Positions 1 to 7,920 are shown, numbered from the stretch's first letter. The stretch: DNA of 64,000 bases from Rhodobacteraceae bacterium UBA6213 (GCA_002421605.1 DISJ01000013.1:73976-137975); one strand, 5' to 3'. Numbers and translations: made by a program. Notes: generated by a model from the sequence alone, not told the origin.

Positions 1-70
1 ATTTTCCGACGGCCACATGCCGGGCGGGCCATCACGCTCTGCCAGTAAAACAAGCGAAAGGACGCAGTAC

Positions 71-883
71 ATGACTCGGATGCCGACGATGTTCATTCCA
101 CACGGTGGCGGCCCATGTTTCTTCATGGACTGGGACCCACCAAACACCTGGAACCGGCAGCGCGAGTTCCTTGCGGATTTACCGGCATCACTGCCGGAAA
201 CCCCCAAGGCATTACTGGTGATTTCGGGCCATTGGGAAGAGCCGCAATTCACCGTGCAGAGAAACCCGGCCCCACCGTTGTTGTTCGATTATAACGGGTT
301 TCCACCCCACACCTACAAACTGACCTGGCCCGCGCCCGGCGCTCCGGCGCTATCCGACAGGGTGCAGGCGCTGCTCGAGGCGGCCGGGTTTCCCTGCCCC
401 GTTGATGAGGCGCGCGGTTACGATCACGGCGTGTTCATTCCGCTCAAGGTGGCCTTTCCGCAGGCCGACATTCCCTGTATACAGTTGAGCCTGCGAAGTG
501 ATCTTGACCCGGCTGCGCATATTGCGGTCGGGCGGGCATTGGCACCGTTGCGAGATGAAGGTGTTCTGATCATCGGTTCGGGCAACACCTATCATAACAT
601 GCAAAAGATGATGCGTGCGATGCGGGGTGGCGCCGCCGATTTCGTGAACGGGCAGGAATTTGACCGCTGGCTAAGCGATGCGGCCACCCGCACCGATCCG
701 GTAGAGCGTGATCGAATGCTGGCACAATGGGCCGCCGCTCCCGGTGCCCGCGATGCAAACCCGCGCGAGGAACATCTGATTCCGCTGCATGTGGTCGCGG
801 GGGCAGCCCTTGCCGACAAAGGCATGAAAACGTTGGAGGATCGCGTGCTAGGCGCAGTCGAAAGCGCGTTTACTTTCGGCTGA
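71..883 (+). CDS. ygiD: LigB/DODA-type extradiol ring-cleavage dioxygenase
   Basis: 270 residues. The protein opens with the family motif FIPHGGGPCFF (residues about 7-17) and carries the central tract around residues 118-124 (RGYDHGVFIPL), GSGNTYHN near residue 175 and EEHLIPLHV near residue 232. These are the histidine and glutamate positions that bind iron or zinc in the YgiD/4,5-DOPA extradiol dioxygenase family (class III LigB fold). It should be a cytosolic monomeric enzyme acting on catechol-type substrates; the actual substrate cannot be read from the sequence. The ATG at 71 is chosen because GAAAGGA lies just upstream and because homologs begin close to the HGGG motif. An NmrA-like reductase, a GST and a flavin oxidoreductase follow on the same strand, which suggests an aromatic or electrophile detoxification operon. 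Confidence 0.85.
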   Translation: MTRMPTMFIPHGGGPCFFMDWDPPNTWNRQREFLADLPASLPETPKALLVISGHWEEPQFTVQRNPAPPLLFDYNGFPPHTYKLTWPAPGAPALSDRVQALLEAAGFPCPVDEARGYDHGVFIPLKVAFPQADIPCIQLSLRSDLDPAAHIAVGRALAPLRDEGVLIIGSGNTYHNMQKMMRAMRGGAADFVNGQEFDRWLSDAATRTDPVERDRMLAQWAAAPGARDANPREEHLIPLHVVAGAALADKGMKTLEDRVLGAVESAFTFG

Positions 884-938
884 GTCCCATCTGACGCTTG
901 AACATCCAGATCCAACCCGAAAAGTCAAGGAAAACCCA

Positions 939-1838
939 ATGACAACCATTCAAAACGGCCCTTTCATCGTCACCGGTGCATCCGGCCAACTTGGCCGACA
1001 GGTCATCGACAATCTGATTGCGGCCGGTGCCGGTCCGATCATCGCCGTTTCGCGTTCGCCGGAAAAGCTGGCCGATCTGGCTGACAAGGGAGTCGAGGCC
1101 CGCAAGGGTGATTTCAATGACCCCGCTTTGCTGAGCGCGGCTTTTGCCGGTGGCAAGCGTTTGCTGATCATTTCGACCGACGATCTGGAACCAGGCAAGC
1201 GACTGGAAGCGCATAAGAACGCCGTCGCAGCCGCGACGAAGGAAGGGATCACACATATCGTCTATACCTCGCTGACGAACCCGGTTGAGGAAAGCCCGAT
1301 CACGTTCTCCAAAGATCACTGCGACACCGAAGCGCTGATTAAAGAAACCGGTGCCAGCTATACCATCCTGCGCAACAACCTTTACACCGATCTGGTGCTG
1401 ATGGGTGGTGGCAAAAGCATTGGTATGGGGCAACATTTCGCCGCTGCTGCCGTGGGGAAAACTGGCTATGTCACCCGCGCCGATTGCGCCCGCGCCGCCG
1501 CAGCGGCCCTGATGCAGGAAACCGGTTCAAGTGTTCTGGACATCACCGGCCCTGCGGCGCTTTCCCAAGGCGACATCGCGGCCATCCTGTCGGAAATCTC
1601 GGGCAAGGATATCCCCTATATCCCGATCTCAACCGACGATCTGGTTCAGGCCATGATCGGCGCTGGCTTGCCAGAGTTCATGGCAAAGGTTTTTGCGTCC
1701 TTCGACGAGGCGATGGCCAAGGACTATCTGAATGTTGCAACGGGTGATCTGGAAAAACTGACTGGACAGGCCGGCCAGTCGGCGCGTGACTTTTTGATTG
1801 CCAACAAGGCGGCTCTGTTGACCCCACAGGCGCATTAA
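939..1838 (+). CDS. NmrA-like NAD(P)-binding reductase, QOR2 type
   Basis: 299 residues. The N-terminus FIVTGASGQLGRQVIDNL (about residues 9-26) is a Rossmann nucleotide-binding GxxGxxG loop. The body follows the NmrA/HSCARG and YtfG (quinone oxidoreductase 2) pattern: a DFNDP segment near residue 60, YTSLTNP near residue 108 and an ILRNNLYTD segment near residue 145. It lacks the classical SDR YxxxK pair, as expected for atypical SDRs. The likely role is NAD(P)H-dependent quinone reduction or redox sensing in the cytosol. AAGGA precedes the ATG. It sits 55 bp after the LigB-type gene and 10 bp before the GST gene, so co-transcription is likely. A second, distinct member of the family is at 34244-35089. 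Confidence 0.82.
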   Translation: MTTIQNGPFIVTGASGQLGRQVIDNLIAAGAGPIIAVSRSPEKLADLADKGVEARKGDFNDPALLSAAFAGGKRLLIISTDDLEPGKRLEAHKNAVAAATKEGITHIVYTSLTNPVEESPITFSKDHCDTEALIKETGASYTILRNNLYTDLVLMGGGKSIGMGQHFAAAAVGKTGYVTRADCARAAAAALMQETGSSVLDITGPAALSQGDIAAILSEISGKDIPYIPISTDDLVQAMIGAGLPEFMAKVFASFDEAMAKDYLNVATGDLEKLTGQAGQSARDFLIANKAALLTPQAH

Positions 1839-1848
1839 GGAACCCATC

Positions 1849-2484
1849 ATGAAGCTTTACAACGCAAATTTCTCGCCAAACGCCCTTCGGGTGCGGGCGG
1901 TTGCCCTGGAACTCGGGATCGACCTTGAGATCATCGAGGTCAACATACGCGGCGGCGACAACCGCAGCGTTGAATTCCTGGCAATGAACCCCAACGCCAA
2001 GGTGCCAGTGCTGGTGGACGGCGATTTCGTGGTCTGGGAATCGCGCGCCATCAATTCGTATCTGGCAAGCAAGAAACCCGAGCGCGGTCTTTATCCCGAC
2101 GACCCAAAGGCCCGCGCAACGGTGGATCAGTGGCTTTACTGGCAGACGATACACCTTGGCCCGGCGATGCAGAAGCTGTCGTTCGAGCGGTTCCTGAAGG
2201 CGAAGTTCGGCATGGGAGAACCGGATCAAAGCGTTATCGACAGTGAGTTGAAAAACGTCGATCAGTTTCTGGCCGTGCTGGAAATCGACCTCGAGGGCAA
2301 GGACTGGATCGCGGGCGATCTGAGCGTCGCGGATTTCGCGCTGGCCTCGACATTCATGTATCGTGTGCAGTCTGAGATCTCGCTTGACGATCTGCCGAAT
2401 GTCGCGGCCTGGATCGAACGACTTGAGGCGCGCGCCTCGTGGAAGGATGCGTTTGCACCGGTTCTGGCCCTGTTTGGCGGCTAG
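1849..2484 (+). CDS. glutathione S-transferase family protein
   Basis: 211 residues, normal length for a cytosolic GST. The N-terminal thioredoxin-like half (residues 1-80) has MKLYNANFSPNALRVR, with serine 9 in the place of the catalytic residue of theta/beta-like GSTs, and the conserved NAKVPVLVDGDFVVWES segment that binds the gamma-glutamyl part of glutathione. The alpha-helical C-terminal half has the WIAGDLSVADFALAS motif (about residues 155-170), including the capping-box aspartate. It should conjugate or reduce electrophiles with glutathione. AAGGAA lies upstream of the ATG, and the start is only 10 bp from the reductase stop, so it is probably part of the same operon. Confidence 0.88.
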   Translation: MKLYNANFSPNALRVRAVALELGIDLEIIEVNIRGGDNRSVEFLAMNPNAKVPVLVDGDFVVWESRAINSYLASKKPERGLYPDDPKARATVDQWLYWQTIHLGPAMQKLSFERFLKAKFGMGEPDQSVIDSELKNVDQFLAVLEIDLEGKDWIAGDLSVADFALASTFMYRVQSEISLDDLPNVAAWIERLEARASWKDAFAPVLALFGG

Positions 2485-2503
2485 AATTCACAAATATATC
2501 TGT

Positions 2504-2524
2504 GGGGGCGAGCCATTCGCCCCC
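2504..2524 (+). terminator. hairpin between GST and flavin oxidoreductase genes
   Basis: An 8-bp perfect stem (GGGGGCGA paired with TCGCCCCC, loop of 5) lies 19 bp after the GST stop. There is no T tract on the plus strand, so it may be an mRNA-stabilising or attenuating hairpin rather than a full terminator. It ends about 20 bp before the GTG of the next gene. Confidence 0.35.
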
Positions 2525-2544
2525 GCCCTAAAGAAGGCCACATC

Positions 2545-3666
2545 GTGCAAATTGGAATATACACATTCGCTGAATCGGGCGCTGAATCGGGCGCTGAATC
2601 GGGCGCAGGGTCCGGAGCAGATCAGGATCGCGGCATCAGCCCTTCGCAAAGGCTGCGCAATCTGGTTGAGGAAATCGTGCTGGCCGATCAGGTCGGGTTG
2701 GATTGGTTCGGCGTTGGCGAACATCACCGCCCCGACTATGCGGTTTCAAATCCTGCGATGTCGCTGGCAGCGGCGGCTACACAAACCAAGAATATCCGCC
2801 TTTCCAGCGCCGTTACCGTGCTGAGTTCCGATGATCCGATCCGCGTCTTTCAACAGTTTTCGATGCTGGACAACCTGACCCAGGGGCGCGCCGAGATCAT
2901 GGTCGGGCGCGGTGCCTTTGTTGAATCCTTTCCGCTGTTTGGTCATGCGTTGGATGATTACGACGGCCTTTTTGCCGAAAAACTCCAGCTATTGATGGCG
3001 GTGAACGATGCCGAACACATAAGTTGGCCCCGCACAAAACATTTGCCTGCGGTCGATCATCAGGGCGTCTATCCGCGTCCCTATCAGGACAAGCTGCCGA
3101 TCTGGCTGGGCGTGGGAGGCACCCCGCAATCTGCGGTGCGGGCCGGAAAACTTGGCCTGCCCCTTGCGCTTGGCATAATAGGTGGGGACCCAGTACGGTT
3201 TGCGCCTTTGTTCGATCTTTACCGTGCTGCCGCCAGCAAGGCAGGGCACGACCCGGCCAGCCTTGAAACCTCACTGAATGTGCATGGGTTTGTGGCCGAA
3301 ACCAGTCAAGCCGCCCGCGATATTTACAGTGGCCCGCATAACGCGGTCATGACCCGACTTGGCGCAGAACGCGGATGGGCCCCGGCAACCCGTGAACAGT
3401 TTGACACCATGAGCGGCCCCAGCGGCGCGTTGTTCGTGGGCGGACCCGCAGAGCTGACCGACAAGATCCTCGCCCATCATGAAATTTTCGGCTTTACCCG
3501 GATTACCATTCAGATGGCGATCGGGCGGCTCGATCACAAATCCTTGATGAACGCGATCGAGATTCTGGGAACTCGCGTCGCTCCGGATGTCCGCAAGGCG
3601 CTGGGGAGCACTGTCAGAGCAAAACTCTTGCGTGGGTCTGGACGGCCGCCTAACCTGAGCGGATGA
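2545..3666 (+). CDS. luciferase-like (LLM) flavin-dependent oxidoreductase with insertion-altered C-terminus
   Basis: 373 residues, starting at GTG with AGAAGG upstream. QIGIYTFAE, the VGLDWFGVGEHHRPDYAVSNP tract and LSSAVTVLSSDDPIRVFQQF identify the bacterial luciferase-like monooxygenase fold, and the order resembles the LLM_2I7G-type subgroup. It would use reduced flavin from a reductase partner; the substrate is unknown. Two oddities are visible. Residues 9-23 are encoded by three tandem 12-bp units plus a variant, giving a repeated Ala-Glu-Ser-Gly stretch where relatives have a short acidic loop. The last 20 or so codons (from about 3604) read through what looks like the left end of an IS6-family element (GCACTGTCAGAGCAAAA), so the native C-terminus seems to have been replaced. 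Confidence 0.8.
   Translation: MQIGIYTFAESGAESGAESGAGSGADQDRGISPSQRLRNLVEEIVLADQVGLDWFGVGEHHRPDYAVSNPAMSLAAAATQTKNIRLSSAVTVLSSDDPIRVFQQFSMLDNLTQGRAEIMVGRGAFVESFPLFGHALDDYDGLFAEKLQLLMAVNDAEHISWPRTKHLPAVDHQGVYPRPYQDKLPIWLGVGGTPQSAVRAGKLGLPLALGIIGGDPVRFAPLFDLYRAAASKAGHDPASLETSLNVHGFVAETSQAARDIYSGPHNAVMTRLGAERGWAPATREQFDTMSGPSGALFVGGPAELTDKILAHHEIFGFTRITIQMAIGRLDHKSLMNAIEILGTRVAPDVRKALGSTVRAKLLRGSGRPPNLSG
2569..2604 (+). repeat. 3 x 12-bp tandem repeat inside the LLM gene
   Basis: Three perfect copies of GCTGAATCGGGC follow each other directly and encode Ala-Glu-Ser-Gly three times. A degenerate fourth unit (GCAGGGTCCGGA) follows. Since the unit is a multiple of three, copy-number change would lengthen or shorten the loop without a frameshift. 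Confidence 0.9.
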
Positions 3667-3836
3667 CAAAACGCAGCCCGTTTCGGTACTTCAAGACGTC
3701 GCCCGAAATCATCCGCTTGTCGGTGATGCTCTACATTCGCTACCCGCTGTCGCCGCTGCGCAACGTCGAGGATCTGCTGCACCAACGCGGCATAGAGATC
3801 GGCCATGAGGCGGTGGGGGGCATACCGCTCCAATGA
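3604..3836 (+). mobile_element. IS6-family insertion sequence, 5' fragment (left end and start of transposase)
   Basis: An ORF from ATG 3663 to TGA 3834-3836 (57 codons) starts MTKRSPFRYFKTSPEIIRL and continues LSVMLYIRYPLS, the signature N-terminus of IS6/IS26-type transposases. It also has VEDLLHQRGIEIGHE, but after HEAV the match stops where intact enzymes continue into a tryptophan-rich stretch. An extra proline codon interrupts the usual YPLSLRNVE. The DDE catalytic residues are absent, so this is a dead 5' fragment. About 60 bp upstream, inside the preceding gene, lies a CTGTCAGA-containing sequence that resembles the terminal repeats of the other IS6 remnants here (near 28913 and 32393). 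Confidence 0.75.
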
Positions 3837-4127
3837 TATCAATGGCTTACGCTTCAGAGAAGGTTCGGCTGCAGTCGCGTTCCCTCCGCCACACACTATT
3901 GAAATCATTTGATAAAATATGGATTTTGTTGGCAAACCCAACAAACTGCCCCACAAAGAAAAATCGCTTGGAATGTGTGCCGCATACATGAACGCGTGCA
4001 GCTTGCCCCGGCAAAGCAGATCAATGGCGATGTATTCGATTTCTTGCGGCTATGACTGCCCACGACGGCGTCGATTTGCCGATGTGGGCGTCTGCAAAGT
4101 CTCACAGCTTGGGCACAGCATGCCCAA

Positions 4128-4469
4128 CTATTCCACCTTGGCGTCTTGAGGCAGATAAAAGATCTGTCCGCCCGCGACGACGGCTTCCATGCCGGCAGGC
4201 AGGTTGTTTAGCGGATGATCACTGAATTCATCTAAGCGTTCAGCCTCCCAGATCCATCGCCACCCACGGAAGGCTTGGGTACTCAGCGATGGTCCTGCTG
4301 CTTCTACGAAGCTTCTAGCATCACCGCTTGCAAGTCTCGAAAGATAATCTCCGCGAGTAAATCGTATAAAGTCTACCAGTTCTGACGAATACTGATCCAG
4401 CCTTGTACGCCTAGTGAGTAGTCGCAAAGGTCCCTTTGGGCGACTAACTTCATCAGCAACAAAGATCAT
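4128..4469 (-). CDS. hypothetical protein, 113 residues
   Basis: I do not recognise this protein. The ATG at 4469 is preceded by a good Shine-Dalgarno sequence (GGAGG, 8 bases upstream). The product is acidic to neutral with no membrane segment. Its C-terminal half (FRGWRWIWEAERLDEFSDHPLNN, then GMEAVVAGGQIFYLPQ) looks like a small folded domain. A 7-bp inverted repeat (4109-4127) lies directly after the stop and may mark the transcript end, although no T tract follows. It lies at the left edge of a tract of small leftward genes that look plasmid- or phage-derived. Confidence 0.5.
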   Translation of the reverse strand: MIFVADEVSRPKGPLRLLTRRTRLDQYSSELVDFIRFTRGDYLSRLASGDARSFVEAAGPSLSTQAFRGWRWIWEAERLDEFSDHPLNNLPAGMEAVVAGGQIFYLPQDAKVE

Positions 4470-4759
4470 AAGCCTTAACCTCCAAAGTCATGCTGCGACT
4501 ACCTGTACGCTACGCGCCAACAAATTACGTACCGTTCCAAGGTACCAAAAGCCACCCCGCGCCGTCTTGATCCCCCGGCTGATGTGCAGACTCCGTATGC
4601 AGTAGATGAGGCGAAGACTATGCTGCGGGGGGATGGCATCGAGATTGGTGTGGTCGAAGTAACTCGAAAAGCCAGTGGTCGGTAATCCGTTCGATCTATG
4701 CCCTTGCTAGTTGGAAGGCCATGAGGGAATGAAATTGGCAAGAGGTAGGAGCACCATCT

Positions 4760-5002
4760 TCACGTAGCACCGCCCGAAAGCATGCGCTCAATCTTCCCGA
4801 GCGCGCGCACTAGAACTTTGAGTTGCCGCATTTTGATCCACTCTCGCGCCCGCATACCGTGCTTCCATGACGGATGATCCCTGCCTGCTGAATGCGCGCC
4901 GCCCGCACCGTGAAAACGGCAGACAAGCCACCCGGTAGCCGCGGGGCCATTGCGCTGCCACTTGGAACAACCTAAGCCCCTCGGTTTTAGAATGCCTGCC
5001 AA
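4760..5002 (-). CDS. small basic protein with HGAGG...WKHG pattern (phage/plasmid type)
   Basis: About 80 residues. The order CSKWQRNGPAATGW, LVCRFHGAGG, then HPSWKHGMRAREW resembles the small Cys/His-rich family (C...P...C..HG...G, then a KHG box) common in alphaproteobacterial prophages and plasmids. Function is unknown in the family. The start is uncertain. The listed codon is TTG, and an overlapping frame (ATG at 5009) also reads a short peptide, so a frameshift near 5000 may have damaged the N-terminus. It reads in the same direction as the small genes to its right. Confidence 0.4.
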   Translation of the reverse strand: MAGILKPRGLGCSKWQRNGPAATGWLVCRFHGAGGAHSAGRDHPSWKHGMRAREWIKMRQLKVLVRALGKIERMLSGGAT

Positions 5003-5265
5003 AATACATGGGAGCGCCGCCTGCGGGCTTTCCTAGCCGCTACGCCGCTTTCCCCGCTCACCTGGCACGCAACGACCTACCACCTTTGGCGCGAGCAAAG
5101 GCCAGGGGCGGGCAAATCTCTGTGAGCGTTGGTTTATGAACCGGCGCATCAGGTTGCTTTCTGCACGGCCAGTTGGAGAGCCAAGAGTCTGCTGCGCAAT
5201 ACGCGAGGGTCAACCATCGGCAGGCGGGCGGGTGTTTGTCCGCGCGCGTTAGCGCTTCCAAAAAC

Positions 5266-5367
5266 TCAGGGCAATCCCACTATCGCCCCGCACGCGTATT
5301 TGCCCGCAACTTCGCCCATGCCCGCATCCCATTTTAGGGAGATGCTATCGCCTCGCGCGCCCGTCAT
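5266..5367 (-). CDS. short ORF translationally coupled to the zinc-finger-like gene
   Basis: A 33-codon ORF starts at an ATG that overlaps the TGA of the upstream gene (ATGA). The peptide begins MTGARGDSISLKWD and ends GAIVGLP. It is not recognised and may be the N-terminus of a longer decayed gene. The support is the start/stop overlap typical of operons and the clear codon pattern before the stop. Confidence 0.3.
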   Translation of the reverse strand: MTGARGDSISLKWDAGMGEVAGKYACGAIVGLP

Positions 5368-5618
5368 TTCTGCCGCCGTCTTGCCGCGCGCTTTCTGCAC
5401 CCCTCGCAACAAAACGCAGCTTCTGCCCTCTTGAACAGCGGCACCGGGTCACCGCACCAGCGACAATTCCACCCGCCCCATTGCAGCTTTCTGAAAATAG
5501 CTAGGGTGCGAGCTTTTCGAGCCTTGCGGTTGCCCGCCATGAACATAGACGCCAACACCGAAACTCGGTCGGGCCAGCCGTCGCCCAGATCGATCGCGTC
5601 AGGGTCAGGGGCAGGCAT
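5364..5618 (-). CDS. small zinc-ribbon-like protein
   Basis: 84 residues from ATG 5618. The C-terminal third has CRWCGDPVPLFKRAE followed by CCEGCRKRAARRRQK. The two Cys-x-x-Cys pairs 17 residues apart, with a very basic tail, suggest a zinc-binding nucleic-acid-associated protein. The start overlaps the end of the upstream gene by 14 bp, and its stop overlaps the next small ORF by ATGA, so it belongs to a compact leftward operon. Such tiny Cys-rich proteins are common in prophage and plasmid accessory regions. I do not know its role. Confidence 0.5.
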   Translation of the reverse strand: MPAPDPDAIDLGDGWPDRVSVLASMFMAGNRKARKARTLAIFRKLQWGGWNCRWCGDPVPLFKRAEAAFCCEGCRKRAARRRQK

Positions 5619-6027
5619 GGTCTATCGGCTCCAATTTCCGGGGGGCGTCAGGCGGGTCAAGCGATTGGCTTTGTTCCGCCCGCTGAATTAACCCCGCTTT
5701 GCCCTGTTCGACATGTCGCAGAAGTCCAGCCGCGCGAAGTCGTGCCTCGGCCTGCCATGCCCGCGTTGCACCCCAGCCCAGTGTGGATGCAGCCGCGCCA
5801 TAGGTCATCGGCCCTTCGCGGCGCAAAAGGTCGAGATATGTCGCCGTGTCGGGTTGCGTGCCAACAGCCAGAATAGCCCCGGCGACTTCGGGTTTTGAAC
5901 CGCCGGGGCCTGCTATTTCCGCTACTTACGCTACTTTGGCAGGCGCATTGCTGAATAAGGTCGAAGGCGCAGGGATTGCCCTGCGCGCCTCCAGTTCGGC
6001 AACCGCCGCGCTCACGTCAAACCACAT
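5605..6027 (-). pseudogene. winged-helix-like gene interrupted by a single in-frame TAA
   Basis: From ATG 6027 the frame reads 33 codons (MWFDVSAAVAELEARR to NAPAKVA). It meets TAA at 5928-5926 and then continues in the same frame for 107 codons to 5605 with good coding character (VAEIAGPGGSKPEVAGAILA, then LLRREGPMTYGAAASTLGWG, then QAEARLRAAGLL). The second part resembles a DNA-binding winged helix (GPMTYGAAASTLGWGATRAWQAEARLRAAGLL). A single base change from a sense codon such as AAA, CAA or GAA would explain the stop. It overlaps the upstream gene by an ATG/TGA junction and the downstream zinc-ribbon gene by 14 bp, so the operon structure is intact although the gene is broken. A downstream start (TTG near 5826 or ATG 5808) could rescue the C-terminal domain. 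Confidence 0.5.
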
Positions 6028-6235
6028 CGGCGGCACTTACAATTCGAAATGCGATTTTGCGTGCCGCTCCGTCGATCAATGCCCCCTCGGGCATGGGCAT
6101 CCTTCCAACAGGTTTGCTGCGGGCGACTGCTACGGCGACCACAAGGCTTTGGCGATCGATCGCTACTGCTGAGCACGCCGCATCTGGCGCGAAGCTGATT
6201 TCTGGATAGAAATCGCACCGAAACAGTCCAGGGGT
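6017..6235 (-). pseudogene. 3' end of an unrecognised gene, 5' truncated
   Basis: An open frame ending at TGA 6019-6017 encodes about 72 residues (FYPEISFAPDAACSAVAIDR, then VGRMPMPEGALIDGAARK, ending IVSAADVV). It has no start codon, and an in-frame TGA lies just upstream at 6238-6236. Its stop overlaps the ATG of the winged-helix pseudogene (ATGTGGTTTGA), the usual sign of operon coupling. It is therefore probably the tail of a gene whose 5' part was lost at a rearrangement near 6235. Function unknown. Confidence 0.4.
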
Positions 6236-6286
6236 TCAGTGCGGTGTTTTCGAAAATTTCGCTTGCGCCAAAGTCGGCTCTGCAGA

Positions 6287-7147
6287 TTACCGCCCATGAC
6301 TGCGGTCATAGCCGTTTGCCCCTGCAGGCACCCAGCCCTCAGGCGGCGCCAAAGGCTGATACACCTCAACCAGCAGCGGATGACAGGCCGCCTGATCCGA
6401 TGAGTGCACAGTCGAACAATCCCCACCCGGACAGGCCGATATGGCACCCAAAAGGTCAATCTCGGCGAAGAGTTCTAGGTAGTCCCCCGGCCTAACCGGC
6501 GATGCCTTCATGAAATACTGGCCCGTGTCGCGACTAAACCCGGTGCACATGAACACGTTCAGCACATCATGCACATGCGCCTCGGCAACCTGCGCCGGCA
6601 CCCCCATATGGTCCGCTAGCGCCCGCGCCAGATTGGAATGGCAGCACTGATGATACTGACCGCCGCTCAGCAGATTATGGGTATAGGGGTCGCAACGCGT
6701 GCCAATCACGTCATGTACTGACGCGCCAAAGGCATCAAAGCCATACCAATCCAGCGTATCCTCGGTAATCGTCGCCATCATCCGCAGATTAGGCAGGTTC
6801 GACCACATCCGGTCGCCGGTTGACAGATGGGTGCCGTGCAACGCTCGCGTCTTGCCCGAAAAGAAGTGTTCCTCCAAGTCTCCTGCCGCCCATAGGTTCA
6901 GATCACCCACCTGCGGCCCCTCGATTGAGCAAATCCTGAAAAAACATCCGGCGCTGACCGCAAAACTCCGCGCCTCACGCGGCGGAACCAGCACGCGCTC
7001 TTGCAGCTTCCATCCCGCCCTTGCAGCGCGATAGGCAGCCAGATCAACCGGTTGCAACCCGTCAGCCGGATAGCAGATCACCGGTTGCACCGCCTGTGCG
7101 GCCAATCCATGCTCGGGTCTCACATGCTCCGGTTCTGTCAACTTCAT
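6287..7147 (-). CDS. DUF1989 / urea carboxylase-associated family protein
   Basis: 286 residues from ATG 7147. The features of the DUF1989 family (urea amidolyase-associated proteins) are GDLNLWAAGDLEEHFFSGKTRALHG (about residues 88-113, split here for clarity: GDLNLW and HFFSGKTRALHG), LSTGDRMWSNLP, then CDPY and a QYHQCCHSNL segment, then VFMCTGFSRDTGQYF and KASPVRPGDYLEL. Several conserved Cys and His residues suggest a metal site. Family members are thought to act in urea or amine nitrogen metabolism, but the reaction is unknown. No urea carboxylase or permease gene is nearby, so this copy is isolated. Upstream in the same direction is a DJ-1/PfpI relic. Confidence 0.75.
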   Translation of the reverse strand: MKLTEPEHVRPEHGLAAQAVQPVICYPADGLQPVDLAAYRAARAGWKLQERVLVPPREARSFAVSAGCFFRICSIEGPQVGDLNLWAAGDLEEHFFSGKTRALHGTHLSTGDRMWSNLPNLRMMATITEDTLDWYGFDAFGASVHDVIGTRCDPYTHNLLSGGQYHQCCHSNLARALADHMGVPAQVAEAHVHDVLNVFMCTGFSRDTGQYFMKASPVRPGDYLELFAEIDLLGAISACPGGDCSTVHSSDQAACHPLLVEVYQPLAPPEGWVPAGANGYDRSHGR

Positions 7148-7209
7148 CGTCCGTTCCCCAAAATCTTCGCCCGATGCACCCGCACGGCAACGTCCAAACC
7201 TACCGCACC

Positions 7210-7451
7210 AAGACACAATGGCAAACCGCGCCAAGCTTTGTCGAGCGGCGCGGTCACTTTGCGGCATACCAGATTGCCCGTTCTGCAAAACTGAGACGGG
7301 TCTGCTTCGGCCTCACAGCGCCCACTTGACGGGTTGATCGGCGGCTGCCCGCTTTGGGCGATGCTAGTGTAATCTGCGCCCCCGCATCCATGAAGGCGTA
7401 GTTGGGGGCGGCGAGTTCCTGCAACCAAAAGCCGGTTTTCTTAGTCGTCAT
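7210..7451 (-). pseudogene. DJ-1/PfpI-family glutamine-amidotransferase-like relic
   Basis: From ATG 7451 the frame reads KKTGFWLQELAAPNYAFMDAG and AQITLASPK. This is the first strand-helix region of bacterial DJ-1/PfpI (Hsp31-like) proteins, where intact members read TGFWLEE..APY..F.DAGAEVTLASPKGG. After SPK the match jumps to another frame (GQPPINPSSG) and then decays. The nucleophile elbow with its cysteine is missing. It is thus an N-terminal fragment with at least one frameshift, abutting the DUF1989 gene, and gives no functional product. Confidence 0.55.
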
Positions 7452-7608
7452 CTCTGCAGCCGAACAAAATCAAAGTTGAGCCGGCCCGTCGCACTCGCCG
7501 CGTGGCGTTGCCGTTGCGCGGTCTGACGTCCGATGGGTTTGGACGATCAGAGACTGTTGAGCATTCGCCTGACAGCGCTTTGTCACGTCCTCTTGGTTTG
7601 GCGCGTGC

Positions 7609-7920
7609 TCAGAACAGCGGCGATAGGCTCAGTTCGGGCAGTGGCGTGCCATCGGGTGCAAGGAACACCCTGAAGCTGGCGCTATCAGCCTTTGTGATTT
7701 CGGCCCGCCAGAACCGACCATGCACACGGGTAAGCGCGACCACGCGGTAGCCGCTTATTGTAAGGCGGGCGGTCAATGCCTCGACGCTGATCCAGTCGCT
7801 GGCAAAAGCTGCCTGGCGGATGCTGGGCGCGGTCACTGGGGTCGCCGCCTTGGCTGCGCCAGGTGCGAAAAAGTCCACTGCGGTGCCGAGTGCTGTGCAA
7901 AACAGGATGGTGCGTTTCAT
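7609..7920 (-). CDS. periplasmic PepSY-like small protein
   Basis: 103 residues. It starts with a signal peptide (MKRTILFCTALGTAVDFFAPGAAKA). The rest has the PepSY-type pattern of one helix followed by strands (ISVEALTARLTISGYRVVAL, then RFWRAEITKADSASFRVFL and APDG). The ATG at 7920 is preferred over the one at 7926 because GGAGG is 8 bases from it and only 2 bases from the earlier one. It diverges from the second PepSY gene at 8050, and both flank the 39-bp operator at 7988-8026. It probably acts in the periplasm as a sensor accessory or modulator for the neighbouring kinase or cytochromes (inference). Confidence 0.65.
   Translation of the reverse strand: MKRTILFCTALGTAVDFFAPGAAKAATPVTAPSIRQAAFASDWISVEALTARLTISGYRVVALTRVHGRFWRAEITKADSASFRVFLAPDGTPLPELSLSPLF

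Noticed and set aside
1..48. Possible tail of an upstream gene at the window edge
   Set aside because: A frame ends at TAA 46-48, but 15 codons are too few to judge.
3925..3945. 8-bp perfect dyad TTTGTTGG/CCAACAAA considered as a terminator
   Set aside because: No adjacent gene ends there and there is no T tract; it lies in an otherwise empty 291-bp stretch.
4492..4685. Plus-strand frame ending TAA 4683-4685 with a protein-like end (TPYAVDEAKTMLRGDGIEIG)
   Set aside because: No start codon or ribosome site, an upstream in-frame stop, and no recognised family; it may be a gene fragment but cannot be supported.
5058..5261. Minus-strand ORF of 67 codons between the small phage-like genes
   Set aside because: Cys/Trp-rich composition, no family match and no ribosome site; could be a frameshifted tail of the coupled ORF at 5266-5367.
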